Counted from the stretch's first letter, positions 35,589-44,829 are shown. The stretch is DNA of 64,000 nucleotides from Pseudomonas sp. MWU13-2105 (GCF_023242315.1 NZ_JALLIY010000014.1:124001-188000); one strand, 5' to 3'. The notes: a model not told the origin generated them from the sequence alone. Program-made: numbers and translations.

Positions 35589-38168
35589 ATGGACTGGCTT
35601 TATCAGCGAACAAAGGAAGTTCTCGCGTTATCACGTCATGGGAGCAGCAGCGGGTTGGTGCGCTCCCTGCTTGAGAAAGCACGAGGCCCATGGGGCTTCA
35701 AATGGTCATTGGGGGTGGCGCTGATTGCGCCGGGCGCTGCCTTTTCCGAGACCTCCGGGGAAGCAACCGGGCAGGGGCCACGCTTCAATACCGCCTTTAT
35801 CCACGGCGGTGAACAGTCGGCGGACCTGAAGGCCTTTCTGGAAGGCAACAGCGTGGTGCCGGGCACCTACCGGGTGGATATCTACCTCAATCGCAACCTC
35901 GGCGCGCGGCGGGACCTGGTGTTTGCCCGCAATACTTCGACCGGCCAGGTCGAGCCTTGCCTGACATTGCCGATGCTTGAGGAGCTCGGGCTGGACCTGG
36001 AGCGTCTGCGCAGCCTCGGCGTCTTGACCGACGGTACCGCGCGGGAACAGTGCTTCGATTGGCGTCGCCTGGACCAGGCCAGCGTCGACTACCAACCCAA
36101 CAGCCTGCAACTGAATATCAGCGTGCCGCAGATCGCCTTGCGCCGCAGCGCCCGCGGCTACATCTCGCCGCAGTTATGGGACCGTGGGGTCAACAGCGGC
36201 TTTATCGACTACAGCTTTATTGGCAACCGCCGCGAAGTGACGGGGATTCGCAGCGACAGCTACTACCTGGGCCTGAACAACGGTTTGAATCTCGGCGACT
36301 GGCGCCTGCGCAACCAGTCCTCGCTGTTGCAGGGCAGCGATCAAGCGACGCGTTGGAGCAGCAACAGCACCTTCGCCCAGCGTGACCTGAGTGCCTGGAA
36401 GAGCCAACTGACCCTGGGCGAGACCTATAGCGATTCGCGGGTTTTCGACAGTGTGCGTTTTCGCGGCGTCCAGGTGGCCACCGACGACGGCATGCTGCCG
36501 GACAGCGAACGGGTCTATGCGCCGACCATTCGCGGGGTGGCCGAGAGCAATGCGACGGTGGAGATCCGCCAGAACGGCTACCTGTTGTACAGCGCCAATG
36601 TGGCGCCCGGGCCGTTCGAAATCCGTGACTTCTACCCCAGCGGTTCGAATGGCGACCTGCTGGTGACGGTGATCGAGGCCGACGGTCGGCGCCGTACCTT
36701 TACCCAGGCGTTTGCCTCCCTGCCGATCATGGTGCCTGAAGGTACCTTCAGCTATAGCGTCGAAGCCGGGCAATACGACAGCAACAGCAATGGCTACCAG
36801 ACCCCGGGCTTTGCCAGCAGCACCTTGATCTACGGCCTGAGCGAACACCTGACCGGCTACGGAGGCCTGCAACTGGCCGGGGATTACCAGGCCAGTAACC
36901 TGGGGGCGGGGCTCAATACCGGGCTGGGGGCGATTTCGGCGGACCTGACCCATTCGGTCAGTCGCCAGCCGGCCACGGACCTGGGCGGGCAGAGCGTGCG
37001 CCTGCGCTACGCGAATACCTTGAATAGCACCCGGACCACCTTTGCCATCGCCGGTTATCGCTATTCCAGCGAGCATTACCGTACCTTCGACCAGCATGTG
37101 CAGGAGCGCAGCCAGCCTGGTTTGATCCAGCAGGGGCGGGCGAGGGACCGGATCGATCTCAACCTCAGCCAACCGCTGGGCACCGGGACCTTGAGCGTTT
37201 CGGCCCTGGAGCAGCGTTTCTGGGACCTGCCCGGCACTTCCCGGCAGTACAACGTGACCTACGGCGGTTATTGGCGCGACCTCAACTACAGCCTGTCGCT
37301 GGACCGCGCCGAAGTATTGGATATCAATGGCCAGGCCGGTACCGACCATCAATTGACCCTGACCCTCTCGATGCCGTTCGGCAATCACGAGCGGGCCAGC
37401 CGCGCCTCGTTCACCGCGGTGCGTGACAGCGAGGGCAGTTCCAGTGCCCTGGCCGGCTTGAGCGGACGTCTGCCGGAGAGTCGCGACACCTTCTATTCGG
37501 TGCTGGCCGGCAATGACGGCAGCGGTGCCGGCGCGGGTTCGGCGAGCCTGAACAGCAGCACCTCCATCGGGCGTTTCGAGGCCGGCTACAGCCATGGGCG
37601 CGATTTCAACAGCTGGAACCTCGGGGCTCGCGGTTCGCTGGTGGCCCATGGCGGAGGACTCAATCTTGGCCAGTCGCTGGGCGATACCTTTGTGCTGGCA
37701 CAGGTACCGGGTGTCAGCGGCGCGCGGTTCAACAATTTCAGTGGGGTCGAAACCGGCGCCAACGGCTATGCCGTGGTGCCTTATGCGCAACCCTACCGGG
37801 CTAACTGGATCAGCCTGGATACCCGTGACCTGGGCGCCGACGTCGAGGTGGATAACGCCATTGCCCAGGTGGTTCCGCGACGTGGCGCGGTGGTTCTGGC
37901 CACCTTCAAGGCCAGTGCCGGGCGACGTGTGCAGTTCGACCTGAGCCAGGCCGATGGCAGCCCGATTCCCCTCGGCGCGACTGTCCAGGACGCTGCCGGG
38001 CGGACCTTGGCGGTGGTCGACCCGAGCAGCCGCGCGCTGGTGCTCAGTGAGCAGGAGCAAGGCCTGCTGAGCGTCAACTGGTCGGATCGGCGCTGCCAGT
38101 TTTCCTTCAAATTACCGCCCAAGGACCCGCAGCGGACCTACGAACGGGTGCGCGGGGTGTGCCAGTGA
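35589..38168 (+). CDS. Outer membrane fimbrial usher
   Basis: An 859-residue PapC/FimD-like protein from the ATG at 35589; a TTG two codons earlier is possible. The signal peptide is preceded by an unusually long positively charged stretch of about 40 residues before the hydrophobic WSLGVALIAPGAAFS. The N-terminal binding domain starts FNTAFIHGGEQSADLKAFL. The 24-strand barrel with plug follows, with PTIRGVAESNATVEIRQNGYLLY, and two C-terminal domains end with a disulfide pair (RRCQFSF and RGVCQ). It secretes and assembles the fibre. Confidence 0.93.
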   Translation: MDWLYQRTKEVLALSRHGSSSGLVRSLLEKARGPWGFKWSLGVALIAPGAAFSETSGEATGQGPRFNTAFIHGGEQSADLKAFLEGNSVVPGTYRVDIYLNRNLGARRDLVFARNTSTGQVEPCLTLPMLEELGLDLERLRSLGVLTDGTAREQCFDWRRLDQASVDYQPNSLQLNISVPQIALRRSARGYISPQLWDRGVNSGFIDYSFIGNRREVTGIRSDSYYLGLNNGLNLGDWRLRNQSSLLQGSDQATRWSSNSTFAQRDLSAWKSQLTLGETYSDSRVFDSVRFRGVQVATDDGMLPDSERVYAPTIRGVAESNATVEIRQNGYLLYSANVAPGPFEIRDFYPSGSNGDLLVTVIEADGRRRTFTQAFASLPIMVPEGTFSYSVEAGQYDSNSNGYQTPGFASSTLIYGLSEHLTGYGGLQLAGDYQASNLGAGLNTGLGAISADLTHSVSRQPATDLGGQSVRLRYANTLNSTRTTFAIAGYRYSSEHYRTFDQHVQERSQPGLIQQGRARDRIDLNLSQPLGTGTLSVSALEQRFWDLPGTSRQYNVTYGGYWRDLNYSLSLDRAEVLDINGQAGTDHQLTLTLSMPFGNHERASRASFTAVRDSEGSSSALAGLSGRLPESRDTFYSVLAGNDGSGAGAGSASLNSSTSIGRFEAGYSHGRDFNSWNLGARGSLVAHGGGLNLGQSLGDTFVLAQVPGVSGARFNNFSGVETGANGYAVVPYAQPYRANWISLDTRDLGADVEVDNAIAQVVPRRGAVVLATFKASAGRRVQFDLSQADGSPIPLGATVQDAAGRTLAVVDPSSRALVLSEQEQGLLSVNWSDRRCQFSFKLPPKDPQRTYERVRGVCQ

Positions 38169-38950
38169 AGCGGCTGGACGTGCTGGTGTTGCTGTTGGGC
38201 TTGTTGGCGGTCGGCCCGCTGCAGGCCGCGGTGTCCCTCAGCGGCACGCGGCTGGTGTTTGATGGGCGCTTTCGCGAGGTGAGCATCGAAGCCCGCAACC
38301 GTGGCCCTGAGGCGGTCCTGCTGCAGGCCTGGCTCAGCGACGCGAATCAAGGACAGGAGTCGGCGGCGGACCTGCCCTTTGTGCTGACCCCGCCATTGTC
38401 GCGGCTGGCGCCGGAGAGCCGCCAGGTCCTGCGCCTGATGTATGAGGGGCTGGGCATGCCGGCGGGCCGCGAGTCGCTGCTGCACCTGTATGTGCTGGAA
38501 ATTCCTCGCAGCCGCCCGGGCGACGGGGTGCTGAACATCGCGATCCGCCAGCGCATCAATGTGCTGTTTCGCCCGCCGGGACTGCCGGGGGATCCGGCGT
38601 CCACCCCGCAGCGCCTGAACTGGACGCTGGTGCGCGATGACAGCGGCGTGCATCGGCTGCGGGTGGAGAACCCGACGGTGTTCCATGCCGCCCTGCTGAA
38701 TATTCAGATCGAGGAGGACCCGCGCCAGGGTACGCCCCGGCCTCCGGGGGATGATTTGCTGGTCCCGCCGGGAGAGCGTCGGGAACTGATCCTCGCTCGT
38801 TCCCCGGCGCAGCACTTGCGGTTCAAGGCGCTGACCGACTACGGCGGCCAGCGCGCCTACCGCGCCCGGCTGGCCTACGGCACGCCGTTCAACGCCTCAC
38901 TGAATACCGACCCGACCCATTCCGAACAGAAGGTTTTATCCCATGACTAA
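38165..38950 (+). CDS. Fimbrial periplasmic chaperone (second)
   Basis: A 261-residue PapD-like protein with a GTG start overlapping the usher stop by 4 bases. The signal peptide ends PLQA. It shares LPFVLTPPLSRL, GRESLLHLYVLEIP and the IRQRINVLFRP motif with the first chaperone but is clearly divergent, which suggests specialisation for the tip adhesin encoded next. The end overlaps the adhesin gene by 8 bases. Two chaperones per cluster are also known in Pseudomonas cup loci. Confidence 0.9.
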   Translation: MKRLDVLVLLLGLLAVGPLQAAVSLSGTRLVFDGRFREVSIEARNRGPEAVLLQAWLSDANQGQESAADLPFVLTPPLSRLAPESRQVLRLMYEGLGMPAGRESLLHLYVLEIPRSRPGDGVLNIAIRQRINVLFRPPGLPGDPASTPQRLNWTLVRDDSGVHRLRVENPTVFHAALLNIQIEEDPRQGTPRPPGDDLLVPPGERRELILARSPAQHLRFKALTDYGGQRAYRARLAYGTPFNASLNTDPTHSEQKVLSHD

Positions 38951-39923
38951 GCTTGCTTGCCGTGCTTGGCTGCGTCCGTTGTTGTGTCTCGGATTCTTCG
39001 GTCCGGCCCGCGCATTTGCCTTGACCTGCACCTTGCAGGGCACTGGTGCGACCCTGGTCAACGCTGACCTGGGCAGCACGGTCGCGATACCGGCCTCGTT
39101 GCCCAATGGCAGCGTGATCTGGCGTTCGGAACCGCTCAACCTGGCGCTCGATTGTGCCCGGGACAATCCGCAGGGCGGCGACGAGGAGGTGTTTATCCAT
39201 CTCAATCCGGCCGGCCAGGTGATCGGCCAGGGTATCCGCGCCGGCTTGACCCATGACGGCGTCGATCATCGCCAGAGCAGTGGGCGCATCGCTACCGGGC
39301 GACGGGTCCCGGGATGTCTTGAGGGGACCTGTCCGGCGTTGAGTTTCAACCTGGCCTTCTCGGTGTTTATCGAAAAGTTCGGGCCGACGCCGCCTTCCGG
39401 AGTGGCGAGCAACCTGCGGGACTACCGTTTGTTCCAACTGGATGGCAGCGCTGGAGCGAGCAGCGGCGGGCGTTCGCTCAATTACGTGATCAACAACCTT
39501 GCCGGCCTGCGCTTCGTCGCCTGTGATGCCGAGTTGCAGGTGATTCCCGAGACCGTCGACTTCGGCCGGGTCGCCATCGAGCGGGTGGTCATGGGCCAGG
39601 TGGCGGCGCGTCGCCCGTTCGCCCTGCATACCAGTCGGACCTGTGACACCGCGTTCAGCCTGGACGCGCGCTTGAAGCCGGTATCTGGCAGTGTCTCCGG
39701 GGATCTGCTGATTCCCCAGGGCAATGACGGCGTGGGCATCCGGATCGTCCGGGCGGACGGTGGCCAGGGGCTTCCCTACAATCGCTCCTTTCACCTGGCC
39801 GATCTGCTGGGCGAGACCCGGGCGGCCATGGCGCGGTTCGACGCCGAGCTGGTGTGGAACAGCGACCAGCCCAAGGCCGGGCCGTTCTCGGCCGGGGTGG
39901 TGGTCGATTTGTTCTATAAATGA
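38943..39923 (+). CDS. Two-domain fimbrial tip adhesin
   Basis: A 326-residue secreted protein. The signal peptide ends ARAFA. An N-terminal receptor-binding-like domain (about 25-190) has its own cysteines. The C-terminal pilin domain (about 195-326) starts ACDAELQVIPETVDFG and ends VVVDLFYK, as pilins do. Two-domain subunits at the end of chaperone-usher operons are normally tip adhesins. The receptor is unknown. Last gene of the cluster. Confidence 0.82.
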   Translation: MTKLACRAWLRPLLCLGFFGPARAFALTCTLQGTGATLVNADLGSTVAIPASLPNGSVIWRSEPLNLALDCARDNPQGGDEEVFIHLNPAGQVIGQGIRAGLTHDGVDHRQSSGRIATGRRVPGCLEGTCPALSFNLAFSVFIEKFGPTPPSGVASNLRDYRLFQLDGSAGASSGGRSLNYVINNLAGLRFVACDAELQVIPETVDFGRVAIERVVMGQVAARRPFALHTSRTCDTAFSLDARLKPVSGSVSGDLLIPQGNDGVGIRIVRADGGQGLPYNRSFHLADLLGETRAAMARFDAELVWNSDQPKAGPFSAGVVVDLFYK

Positions 39924-40010
39924 CCGCTGGCGGCGGTGCGGGCAGGGCGCTCGCGGGTATACTGCGATCTTTCGGTTCGACCTGATCCGTCCCGTCTTTT
40001 CGGAGCTTCC

Positions 40011-40253
40011 ATGACTTCCCCTGAACAACCGTCCGTTTCCGCCAACCCGGGTGAAGAACCCGTGGTCGAAGCCGAGCTTGCGGTCGACGAGAAACCTGCT
40101 GTCCCGGCCTTCAGCTTTCCGTTCAATCCCGCTGAGTTCGCCGCGGCGAAAAAGGCCGGCCAGACCTGGTACCAGAAAGGCGGCAAGGACGGGCATCACG
40201 AGAGACCGGGCCGCGCACCCAATGGTACGCGTCGATCCATGGGCAAACGCTGA
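40011..40253 (+). CDS. Small conserved acidic/basic protein of unknown function
   Basis: An 80-residue cytoplasmic protein. The first 35 residues are acidic and proline-rich (SPEQPSVSANPGEEPVVEAE). The C-terminal half is basic (FNPAEFAAAKKAGQTWYQKGG, then HERPGRAPNGTRRSMGKR). TATACT at 39958-39963 could be its -10, and GGAG precedes the ATG. The codon use is normal. It looks like a small Pseudomonas-specific protein; no function can be assigned. Confidence 0.7.
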   Translation: MTSPEQPSVSANPGEEPVVEAELAVDEKPAVPAFSFPFNPAEFAAAKKAGQTWYQKGGKDGHHERPGRAPNGTRRSMGKR

Positions 40254-40260
40254 GCTGTGC

Positions 40261-40291
40261 GCGGGAGCGGGCTTGCCGGCCATGGCGGGCG
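40261..40291 (+). repeat. Single REP sequence
   Basis: GGGAGCGGGCTTGCCGGC followed by CATGGCGGGCGTC matches the same REP family as 1273-1350. No inverted partner is visible nearby. Confidence 0.55.
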
Positions 40292-40474
40292 TCAATGCCG
40301 CGCAAGGTTCAAGGGCCTCGTCGCCGACGGATTGGCGCCAAAAAACACGGAACGTCTTTGAATTGTCATGAATATGGCTAAATGCCAGGATCATGAGCTG
40401 GATCAGTGTCTGGCTTTTTCGCGCGCTTAGAGTCGACGTCCTGTCGACTCCTCCCACTTTCGAGCGCGTTTTCC

Positions 40475-42058
40475 ATGAAGATCAATCTCCCGATTACCGG
40501 GCGAAATCTAGACGTCGCCTTTGACGCCAACATCCTTTCGACTACCGATCTGGACAGCACGATTACCTACGCCAATCCTGACTTCGTCAGGATCAGCGGC
40601 TACAGCCGTGAGGAGCTGCTAGGTTCGCCACATAACCTGTTGCGGCATCCGGACATGCCTGCCGAGGCGTTCGCGCATATGTGGCAAACCCTCAAGGGTG
40701 GGCGTTCATGGATGGGCCTGGTGAAGAATCGCTGCAAGAATGGCGATCACTACTGGGTCAGCGCCTACGCGACACCGGTGACTCGCGATGGCCAGACGGT
40801 GGAGTACCAGTCGGTGCGGACCCGCCCCGACGCCGCGCAGGTCGAGGCCGCCGAGCGCTGGTATGGTTGGTTGCGCAATGGCCGTTTGCCCTGGCGTCAG
40901 CGCCTGCCCGGCTTGCGTTTGCAGACCCGGCTCTGGGCGCAGGCCAGTGCCGCGCTTGCGCTTGTCCTGGCGCTGGGGCATGCGCTTGGCGGGCAATCGC
41001 TGGAGGTCGGGCTGGGACTCTGGGTCCTGGGCAGCGTGCTGGTCGGTGTGCTGACCCATTGCTCCTTGCGCCCGTTTTCCCGGCTTACCGCGCGGGCCCG
41101 GGAGATCGCCGACAATCCCTTGAGCCAGGCGATCTACACCGGTCGGAGCGACGAGTTCGGCCAGATCGGCTTTGCCTTGAGCATGCTCGAGGCCCAGGTC
41201 GGTGCGGTGGTGGGGCGCATCGGCGATGCCTCGCTGCGCCTGTCCGGGCATGCCCAGGCGTTGGCCCGGCATCTTCATAGCAGTCATGACAGCACCCTGG
41301 ACCAACAGGCCGAAACCGACCAGGTGGCGGCGGCCATCCAGCAGATGAGCGCCAGCGTGGCCCAGGTCGCCAGCAATGCCCAGCAGGCCTCGGAAGTGGC
41401 CGACCAGGTCGGCGGCGAAACCCATGAGGGTCATCAACTGGTGGCGGAGAGCCGCGGCGCGGTGCTGCGCCTGGCCAACGAACTGGCGCGTGCCACCGAG
41501 GTGATCCTGCATCTGGAAAGCCACAGCACGGAGATCTCCACGGTGTTGGAGGTCATTCGCGGGATTGCCGATCAGACCAACCTGCTGGCCCTGAATGCCG
41601 CCATCGAAGCCGCTCGCGCCGGGGAACAGGGCCGTGGCTTCGCGGTGGTGGCCGACGAGGTGCGTGGGCTGGCTCAGCGTACACAGCAGTCGACCAATGA
41701 GATCCAGCGAATGATCAGCAACCTGCAGGGCGGCGCGCGCAATGCGGTAGAGGTGATGCAGAACAGCAGCCAGCAGGCCGAAGACAGTGTGCGGCAGGTC
41801 CAGCAGGCGGCCGATGCCCTGGCCGGGATCAGCCAGCGGGTCAGCCGGATTACCGCGATGAGCCAGCAGATCGCTGCGGCGGTGGAAGAGCAGAGTAGCG
41901 TCAGCGAGGACATCAGCCGCAATATCGTCAGCATCCGCACTGCCTGCGAGGCGCTGGTCCATGTCGGCCAGCAGAGTCATCTCAGCTCGGGGGATGTGGC
42001 GGGGTTGGCGGATGACCTGCGTTCATTGGCCCAGGAATTCTGGCGCAAGCGTTGCTGA
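40475..42058 (+). CDS. PAS-domain methyl-accepting chemotaxis protein (Aer-like)
   Basis: A 527-residue receptor. The N-terminal PAS domain (about 10-125) has LSTTDLDSTITYANPDFVRISGYSREEL and NLLRHPDMP, the pattern of Aer redox receptors that bind FAD. Two membrane helices lie close together at about 170-210, with no periplasmic domain. HAMP and the signalling domain follow, with the kinase-contact tip IADQTNLLALNAAIEAARAGEQGRGFAVVADEVR. It probably senses energy state or oxygen and signals to CheA. The ATG at 40475 fits the family start. Confidence 0.88.
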   Translation: MKINLPITGRNLDVAFDANILSTTDLDSTITYANPDFVRISGYSREELLGSPHNLLRHPDMPAEAFAHMWQTLKGGRSWMGLVKNRCKNGDHYWVSAYATPVTRDGQTVEYQSVRTRPDAAQVEAAERWYGWLRNGRLPWRQRLPGLRLQTRLWAQASAALALVLALGHALGGQSLEVGLGLWVLGSVLVGVLTHCSLRPFSRLTARAREIADNPLSQAIYTGRSDEFGQIGFALSMLEAQVGAVVGRIGDASLRLSGHAQALARHLHSSHDSTLDQQAETDQVAAAIQQMSASVAQVASNAQQASEVADQVGGETHEGHQLVAESRGAVLRLANELARATEVILHLESHSTEISTVLEVIRGIADQTNLLALNAAIEAARAGEQGRGFAVVADEVRGLAQRTQQSTNEIQRMISNLQGGARNAVEVMQNSSQQAEDSVRQVQQAADALAGISQRVSRITAMSQQIAAAVEEQSSVSEDISRNIVSIRTACEALVHVGQQSHLSSGDVAGLADDLRSLAQEFWRKRC

Positions 42059-42101
42059 ACACGATTCTGCCAACACCACGGGACCTTGTAGGCGCGGAGT
42101 T

Positions 42102-42166
42102 TGTGTGGGAGCGGAGCTTGCCCGCGAAGGGGGCCTCAAGGACGCCAAAAGCTCCGCTCCCACACA
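42102..42166. repeat. REPIN-type inverted pair
   Basis: Perfect 18-base arms lie at 42102-42119 and 42149-42166 (TGTGTGGGAGCGGAGCTT and its complement), around a 29-base centre. The left copy continues GCCCGCGAAGG, typical of fluorescens REP sequences. It sits between the convergent Aer-like and YkgJ genes. Confidence 0.8.
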
Positions 42167-42223
42167 GGCACTGCTTCCACACAGACTCAGTCCTGCAGGT
42201 CTGCGTTTCGCCGTAGATCGTGC

Positions 42224-42976
42224 TCAGGCCGCTTGCAAGGCGATAAAGGCATAGGTGGTAGCCGCTTCGCTCACCACCCGGGCCCCCTCTGCCTGCAACT
42301 GCGCGGCGATGACCGGGCCGGAGACGTGAAAGCTCCACTCGCTCGCCGCCGGCCAGTGCGTCAGCTGTTGCACCTGGTCGATTGCCTCGGCGAACGCCGA
42401 CATCAGCGGCAAGTAAGCAGTGAAACCGTCGCCCTTGAGCGCCGCGGTGTGAATCCCCAGCCGTGAGCAAATGACTTCCTTGGCCTGGATATCGTCACGA
42501 TCGGCCTGGCGCGAGGCTTCGATCAGCCGGACCAGTTCCTGATCCTGCAACTGCCCGCCGACGATCAGCAGCGGGTGGCTGTCCTCCCAGGCCTGCGGCG
42601 GGCAATCCTTGGTCTCGGGGCGCAGCGGAATATGCGGATTGATTTCCATCGGATAGATCCGGCACACCAGCGGCCGCCGTTGATAGATCCGGCACAGCAG
42701 GTCTTCGTCAAGATTCCGGCAGGGGCCGACGTTGTAGGCGGCGAAGGTGATGGCGACACGGGCTTCGGCATGGCCGCTGGGCACGCCCCAGGAGCGGCGC
42801 AGCACGTGGTCGCGTTGCTGTTCCGGCTGGCCCGGGCCGTCCGCCAGGAAGGCCTCGACCAGGACGATCAACTGGCCGCCGTCCGCGGCCCATTGCCGGG
42901 CTTCGGCCAGTGTCAGGGGCACATGGTGATCGGTGCAGCATTTGCCACAACCGACGCAGGAAAAATGGGTACTCAT
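42224..42976 (-). CDS. YkgJ-family cysteine cluster protein
   Basis: A 250-residue protein of the CxxCxxCC zinc/iron cluster family (UPF0153). The N-terminal motif SCVGCGKCCTDHHVPLT supplies four cysteines, and further cysteines follow in NLDEDLLCRIYQRRPLVCRIYP. The cluster presumably binds a metal or iron-sulfur centre. The second half (about 125-250) has no recognised motif. No function is established for the family. Confidence 0.85.
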   Translation of the reverse strand: MSTHFSCVGCGKCCTDHHVPLTLAEARQWAADGGQLIVLVEAFLADGPGQPEQQRDHVLRRSWGVPSGHAEARVAITFAAYNVGPCRNLDEDLLCRIYQRRPLVCRIYPMEINPHIPLRPETKDCPPQAWEDSHPLLIVGGQLQDQELVRLIEASRQADRDDIQAKEVICSRLGIHTAALKGDGFTAYLPLMSAFAEAIDQVQQLTHWPAASEWSFHVSGPVIAAQLQAEGARVVSEAATTYAFIALQAA

Positions 42977-43073
42977 GAGTGGGTCGACCGAAGGACAAGG
43001 GCAGGGACGGTGACGTAATTCCGTTTGGTTTCGCCGTGTGAGTTTCGGTCAAAGCAAGTTATGCGCCAGCCGT

Positions 43074-43397
43074 TCAGTTGCTGCGGGCGGGCATGACCGA
43101 GTCCCATTCGGTGACGACGGCGGTCTTGCTCTTCTTGTTGTACAGGCACAATTCGGTACCCGGCTGGTTCTTCATGTGCGCCTGCGGATAGCGACCGTGC
43201 AGCAGCAGGGCGGTGTAACCGACCTTGTCGTCGAATTGCGCGGGATTGCCCACGGGCTTGACGCTTTTCAGTTTGCTGGCCTTGGTGCAACTGGCAACCA
43301 CGGCCTTGTGGTAGTTCGCCCAGGCGTCGGGGCTGGCGGCCTGGGCCTGGCTGGCCAGGGCGACGAGGCTGATGAAGAGCAGGGTGAAGGTTTTCAT
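43074..43397 (-). CDS. Small secreted protein of unknown function
   Basis: A 107-residue protein with a signal peptide (FTLLFISLVALASQAQA). The mature 88 residues hold two cysteines (VVASCTKASKL and GTELCLYNKK) that may form a disulfide. The pattern of a conserved, single-domain periplasmic protein fits, but no family is recognised. GAAGGAGA precedes the ATG. It is 36 bases downstream of the acetyltransferase gene, so it is probably the third gene of a cheV transcript. Confidence 0.75.
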   Translation of the reverse strand: MKTFTLLFISLVALASQAQAASPDAWANYHKAVVASCTKASKLKSVKPVGNPAQFDDKVGYTALLLHGRYPQAHMKNQPGTELCLYNKKSKTAVVTEWDSVMPARSN

Positions 43398-43433
43398 GGC
43401 AGGTCTCCTTCAAGGGCGACGGGCAAGAGGGGA

Positions 43434-43925
43434 TTATGCCTGAGCCGGGCTGACTTCATAGCGTTCGATAAAACGCATGCCGGCGTGCTCGTACAGTTGC
43501 CTGGCGGCGCGATTGTTTTCCATGACCTTGAGGTCGACGAAGGCTTCGCCGCGCGAGGCGAACACCTTGAACGCCTGGCGTAGCAAGGCCAGGCCGAGGC
43601 CTTGGGTACGTCGGCGCGGATGCACCACCAGGTCCTTGATATAGGCGCTGGTCCAGCACAGGGCGACACCCGCCACACCCTGTTCGTCGAGGGCGATCAG
43701 GCACAGCGCGGGATCGAATTCCGCATCGGTCGTGAAGCGTCGGCGCCATTGGTCGAAGTCTTCGACGCTGCCAGCACCATCCTGGTAACCCAGCTTGAGC
43801 AAGGCATGCACCGGCTCCATCAGCTCGGCGCGCAACACGCCCACGCGGATGCCTGCCGGCCACTGGGGAATGTCCAGCAAGTCGTCGAGGTCCTTGCGCA
43901 ACAACTGGCAGTGACGGTCGGGCAT
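43434..43925 (-). CDS. GNAT-family N-acetyltransferase
   Basis: A 163-residue protein with one GNAT domain. The acetyl-CoA loop VHPRRRTQGLGLALLRQAF (motif A, R/QxxGxG/A type) and the C-terminal NNRAARQLYEHAGMRFIERYE (motif B) are clear. The substrate cannot be told. It starts one base after the cheV stop, so the two genes are in one transcript. Confidence 0.85.
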   Translation of the reverse strand: MPDRHCQLLRKDLDDLLDIPQWPAGIRVGVLRAELMEPVHALLKLGYQDGAGSVEDFDQWRRRFTTDAEFDPALCLIALDEQGVAGVALCWTSAYIKDLVVHPRRRTQGLGLALLRQAFKVFASRGEAFVDLKVMENNRAARQLYEHAGMRFIERYEVSPAQA

Positions 43926-43926
43926 T

Positions 43927-44829
43927 TCAGATCCCTTGCTCCGTGACGGTCCGGGCCGCCTGGATCAGGCACCTGGTCAGTTCCGGCGAGGAAAACTTGG
44001 TCAGCACCGCGTTGGCCCCGGCCAGTCGCGCCTTCTCACTGTTCATGGCGCTGTCCAGGGAGGTGTGCAGGAGGATATAGAGGTCTTGGAAGTCCGGGGT
44101 TTCACGGACCGTGCGGGTAAAGGCGTAGCCGTCCATCTCGGACATCTCGATGTCCGAGACCACCACGTTGATCTGCTCGGCGGTGCCTTGCAGGTCGAGC
44201 AGGCAAGCGATCGCCTCCTTGGCGCTACGGGCGGTGTGGCAGGTCAGGCCGAGGGTGCGCAGGGTCAGCACCGATTGCTGCAGGGCCACCTGGCTGTCGT
44301 CGACCACGAGGATGCGCGCATGGCCAAGGATATCTGCTTCCTCCATGGTCAGTTCGCTCGGCGTGACTTCGATTTGCGTCGGCGCGATACCGTGGATGAC
44401 CTTTTCGATATCCAGCACCTGGACCAGGGTCCCATCGACCTGGGTCACCCCGGTGATAAAGGCCTTGGGCCCGCCGGAACCGTAGGGCGGCGGGCGGATA
44501 TCGGTGGTCAGGCAATGGACGATCTTGCTCACGGCCTGGACATGCAGGCCCTGTTTCGAGCGGCTGATATCGGTGACGATCAGGCAACCGCCATCCGGGT
44601 CCACCAACGGACGTTCGCCGAGGGCGCGGCTCAGATCGATCACTGACAGCGAGGTGCCGCGCAGGGTGGCGATACCTTTGACGTGGGGATGGGACTCCGG
44701 CAGCTTGGTCAGCGGCGGGCAGGGAATGATTTCACTGACTTTCAGCAGGTTGATCGCCATCAGCTTGCCGCTGCGCAAGGTAAAAAGCAGAAGTGACAGC
44801 GAGTCTGCGCGGGCTTTGTTGGAAGACAT
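43927..44829 (-). CDS. Chemotaxis coupling protein CheV
   Basis: A 300-residue protein with an N-terminal CheW-like domain (about 10-155, with LRSGKLMAINLLKVSEI and KGIATLRGTSLSVIDL) and a C-terminal receiver domain (about 170-295) with the phosphoacceptor Asp in VVVSDIEMSEMDGYAF. CheV couples receptors to CheA and can be tuned by phosphorylation. A sigma-28 promoter is visible at 44894-44920, which ties it to flagellar gene expression. Confidence 0.93.
   Translation of the reverse strand: MSSNKARADSLSLLLFTLRSGKLMAINLLKVSEIIPCPPLTKLPESHPHVKGIATLRGTSLSVIDLSRALGERPLVDPDGGCLIVTDISRSKQGLHVQAVSKIVHCLTTDIRPPPYGSGGPKAFITGVTQVDGTLVQVLDIEKVIHGIAPTQIEVTPSELTMEEADILGHARILVVDDSQVALQQSVLTLRTLGLTCHTARSAKEAIACLLDLQGTAEQINVVVSDIEMSEMDGYAFTRTVRETPDFQDLYILLHTSLDSAMNSEKARLAGANAVLTKFSSPELTRCLIQAARTVTEQGI

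Noticed and set aside
36174..38060. Long open frame on the minus strand opposite the usher gene
   Set aside because: Antisense shadow of the usher, with no family motif and no start signal.
33377..39923. Fimbrial cluster acquired recently by transfer
   Set aside because: Base composition and codon use match the flanks, and no integrase, tRNA target or direct repeats are visible. Only the spacer 33870-34030 is AT-rich, as promoter regions often are.
40300..40340. FliA promoter for the Aer-like receptor (TCAAGGGC with GCCGACGG)
   Set aside because: The spacing is 6 bases rather than 11, and the -10 element is a poor match.
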